The position numbers and the translations under genes are program-made. 64,000 nt of DNA from JBGTGG01 sp964398945 (GTDB lineage: Bacteria; Bacteroidota; Bacteroidia; Cytophagales; Cyclobacteriaceae): the NCBI GenBank assembly GCA_964398945.1, contig CAYNOT010000007.1, positions 152,998-216,997 of the forward strand. Reading direction: 5' to 3'. Of this stretch, positions 63,047 through 64,000 are shown in pieces (within the stretch, counting starts at the first letter, position 1; every line of letters begins with the position of its first letter). Under the pieces are notes generated by a model, which was not told the origin of the DNA, made no database searches, and worked only from the letters and a program-made list of their open reading frames with translations.

Positions 63047-63078
63047 ACAAAAAAGCCCGACAATTTCTCATCAGGCTT
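63047..63078 (-). terminator. Terminator of degenerate tRNA-Leu copy A
   Basis: On the minus strand AAGCCTGA (63078-63071) pairs with TCGGGCTT (63060-63053) with one G-U pair, followed by six T. Sequence is a close variant of the terminator after the genuine tRNA-Leu (63675-63706). Confidence 0.7.
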
Positions 63079-63079
63079 G

Positions 63080-63147
63080 TACCCGGGGGAACCACGACTA
63101 TTACTGGCCATCCCGATTGAAAATCGGGACGTGGCTACCAATTCCTA
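63080..63147 (-). pseudogene. Degenerate tRNA-Leu copy A (3' part)
   Basis: Minus strand begins GAATTGGTAGCCACG right after the GIY-YIG stop, keeps the tRNA-Leu D-arm, variable arm (GCCAGTAATAGTCGTG) and 3' acceptor (CCCGGGTAC), but lacks the 5' acceptor strand and the T-arm. The anticodon arm is replaced by a generic palindrome, TCCCGATTTTCAATCGGGA. Not functional as a tRNA. Confidence 0.7.
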
Positions 63148-63387
63148 ACGGCCAATCAGTTTTAAAATATAAAGCCTGCTCTTTTTGGATTTAATTTCAC
63201 GCTCTCGCCTGATGGCTTCGATCTCCGTAGGAAATTCCTCGGTATATATTTTTTTCCAAGGGCGATACGGTCTTGTGGATTTTACTTTTCCGGAATTGTG
63301 TTCAACTAACCTTCGATCTGGAGATTCACTGTATCCGATGTAAAATCGACCTGAGGGTTCTGATTCGAGGATGTATACATAAAACAT
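63145..63387 (-). CDS. Small GIY-YIG nuclease-family protein
   Basis: An 80-residue single-domain GIY-YIG protein. The motif is split as YVYILES and RFYIGYSESPDRRLVEH; the catalytic Arg is in PDRRLVEHNSG and the Glu in IEAIRREREIKSKK. Such small GIY-YIG proteins (UPF0213/YhbQ-like) are widespread in Bacteroidota and often sit near tRNA genes; a nuclease role is inferred. It starts at the ATG at 63387 (paralogue-supported; 63393 also possible). The stop abuts a tRNA-Leu fragment. Confidence 0.85.
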   Translation of the reverse strand: MFYVYILESEPSGRFYIGYSESPDRRLVEHNSGKVKSTRPYRPWKKIYTEEFPTEIEAIRREREIKSKKSRLYILKLIGR

Positions 63388-63446
63388 AGTCATCTTTATT
63401 TAAATAACTGCTAAACGAAAAGCCTGATAGTCAATCATAAGGTTTG

Positions 63447-63538
63447 TACTCCAAAGACGGGACTTGAACCCGCACGACCATTACTGGCCATCCCGATCTT
63501 TCAATCGGGACGTGGCTACCAATTTCCACCACCAAATT
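63447..63538 (-). pseudogene. Degenerate tRNA-Leu copy B
   Basis: Minus strand reads TGGTGGAAATTGGTAGCCAC, the hairpin CCCGATTGAAAGATCGGG in place of the anticodon arm (8-base loop), the variable arm and an intact T-arm (GCGGGTTCAAGTCCCG), but the acceptor strands (AATTTGG and CTTTGGA) do not pair. The terminator is partly lost. It lies upstream of the GIY-YIG gene on the same strand. Confidence 0.65.
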
Positions 63539-63551
63539 GAAAACTTAAAAT

Positions 63552-63581
63552 ATAAAAGCCCGACAATTTCTTGTCAGGCTT
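63552..63581 (-). terminator. Terminator of degenerate tRNA-Leu copy C
   Basis: AAGCCTGAC and the partner GTCGGGCTT form a stem around AAGAAATT on the minus strand, followed by TTATATTT. A variant of the terminator at 63675-63706. Confidence 0.65.
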
Positions 63582-63582
63582 G

Positions 63583-63655
63583 TACCCGGGGGAACCACGA
63601 CTATTACTAGCCATCCCGATTGAAAATCGGGACGTGGCTACCAATTCCACCACCC
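63583..63655 (-). pseudogene. Degenerate tRNA-Leu copy C
   Basis: Minus strand GGGTGGTGGAATTGGTAGCC keeps most of the 5' side; the anticodon arm is the palindrome TCCCGATTTTCAATCGGGA; the T-arm is missing (GTGGTTCCCCCGGGTAC replaces GTGCGGGTTCAAGTCCCGCC), as if deleted between short repeats. Cannot fold as a tRNA. Confidence 0.7.
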
Positions 63656-63674
63656 AACTGAAAACTAAAACTAT

Positions 63675-63706
63675 AAAAAAGCCTGACGATTGCTCATCAG
63701 GCTTTG
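63675..63706 (-). terminator. Intrinsic terminator of tRNA-Leu
   Basis: On the minus strand AAAGCCTGA (63706-63698) and TCAGGCTTT (63687-63679) form a nine-base-pair stem, followed by a run of T. It begins directly after the tRNA's 3' end. Confidence 0.85.
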
Positions 63707-63707
63707 T

Positions 63708-63792
63708 ACCCGGGGCGGGACTTGAACCCGCACGACTATTACTAGCCACAGGATTTTAAGTCCTGCGTGTCTACCAATTCCACCACCCGGGC
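63708..63792 (-). tRNA. tRNA-Leu (anticodon TAA)
   Basis: An 85-base tRNA on the minus strand. The acceptor strands GCCCGGG and CCCGGGT pair (first pair G-U), discriminator A. The anticodon stem CAGGA/TCCTG encloses loop CTTAAAA with anticodon TAA, reading UUA. It has the long variable arm of leucine tRNAs (GGCTAGTAATAGTCGT) and T-arm GCGGGTTCAAGTCCCGC. No CCA is encoded. It is the only intact Leu tRNA among several degenerate copies. Confidence 0.95.
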
Positions 63793-63845
63793 ATTTAATT
63801 GCTTGTGTGGCAACCTATAATTTTAAAGAACGAACCCGATTGGCA

Positions 63846-63902
63846 ATTAATAGCCATCCCGATTGAAGATCGGGACGTGTCTACCAATTCCACCACCCGG
63901 GC
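63846..63902 (-). pseudogene. Degenerate tRNA-Leu copy E (5' part)
   Basis: Minus strand starts with the exact 5' end of the genuine tRNA (GCCCGGGTGGTGGAATTGGT, then AGACACG), then the palindromic arm CCCGATCTTCAATCGGG, part of the variable arm, and then similarity ends. The T-arm and 3' acceptor strand are absent. It lies between tRNA-Gly and tRNA-Leu. Confidence 0.7.
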
Positions 63903-63911
63903 AAAAAGATC

Positions 63912-63938
63912 AAAAAAAGATGCCGCTTGCGCGGCATT
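63912..63938 (-). terminator. Intrinsic terminator of tRNA-Gly
   Basis: Minus strand AATGCCGC GCAA GCGGCATC followed by seven T: a strong GC-rich hairpin with U-tract, 11 bases after the tRNA-Gly 3' end. Confidence 0.85.
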
Positions 63939-63948
63939 CTTAATTTTT

Positions 63949-64000
<52 letters not shown>

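Noticed and set aside
63583..63655. Functional tRNA with anticodon TTC (Glu) on a leucine body
   Set aside because: The hairpin loop TTTTCAA could be read as anticodon TTC, but the T-arm is missing and the other copies have different or 8-base loops, so none can act as a tRNA.
63516..63749. 77-codon minus-strand frame (MASNSRAGSSPAPGTKP...)
   Set aside because: It is the translation of tRNA-Leu and its degenerate copy, a common spurious call at tRNA genes.

Overview
The window is a chromosomal segment of a Bacteroidota bacterium, most probably of the Cytophagales. The evidence is a type IX secretion/gliding operon (porP-gldKLMN), two further T9SS genes (porZ, sprE/porW), a bactofilin and M23 peptidase ahead of a split ATP synthase operon lacking atpD/atpC, CarboxypepD_reg and SusC-like 'SEVVVTGY' modules, a PadR plus FtsX-type permease pair, LytTR/LytS signalling, and frequent TTG starts. 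Base composition is moderate and most intergenic spacers are short.

Layout. 1-2640 (minus): a decaying tandem array of a 180-residue lipoprotein gene (three copies) alternating with broken 5' parts of a secreted-protein gene (four relics). 2800-3431: a PIN-domain toxin with its antitoxin. 3655-6154: an omega-amidase-like hydrolase and purH. 6342-11819: the rod-shape operon mreB-mreC-mreD-mrdA-rodA with overlapping stops and starts. 11887-13338: a small lipoprotein and a conserved hypothetical. 13427-17306: ferredoxin, thymidine kinase, porZ and recO. 17308-21956 (minus): an ECF sigma factor, zinc anti-sigma factor, gmk, nadD and a DUF5686 protein. 22049-22272: a cluster of short palindromes. 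22379-26335: a von Willebrand A protein diverging from an ECF sigma factor and a membrane anti-sigma/TonB-like fusion. 26420-31224: a GT39-type glycosyltransferase, PadR regulator and permease.

31260-33694 is an accessory island: a small coiled-coil protein, an attC-like inverted-repeat site, a MORN/TonB-C protein, an ORF-less group II intron on the minus strand (about 32999-33461), and a gene fragment. 33695-40639 (minus): M23 peptidase, bactofilin, atpZ, a second small membrane protein, atpB, E, F, H, A, G, with an intrinsic terminator just after atpE. 40739-47358: sprE/porW, PBP1A and uvrC. 47400-53003 (minus): porP-gldK-gldL-gldM-gldN. 53121-57444: hemD, a DUF4271 protein, a HemW-like protein, a cyclase-family hydrolase and a TerB-like protein. 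57449-62412 (minus): LytTR regulator, LytS-type kinase, small membrane protein and uvrA. 62549-64000: a Cys-rich secreted protein and a tRNA-Leu/tRNA-Gly region full of degenerate tRNA-Leu copies, each with a terminator remnant, interleaved with an intact and a truncated GIY-YIG gene.

Most of the window is conserved housekeeping: cell shape and wall (MreBCD, PBP2, RodA, PBP1A, bactofilin, M23), secretion/gliding (T9SS), ATP synthesis, DNA repair (UvrA, UvrC, RecO) and nucleotide metabolism. The novel material is the decaying lipoprotein array, the palindrome cluster, the attC-like cassette plus ORF-less group II intron, and the tRNA-Leu/GIY-YIG repeat module. All assignments come from reading motifs and layout; no database search was run.
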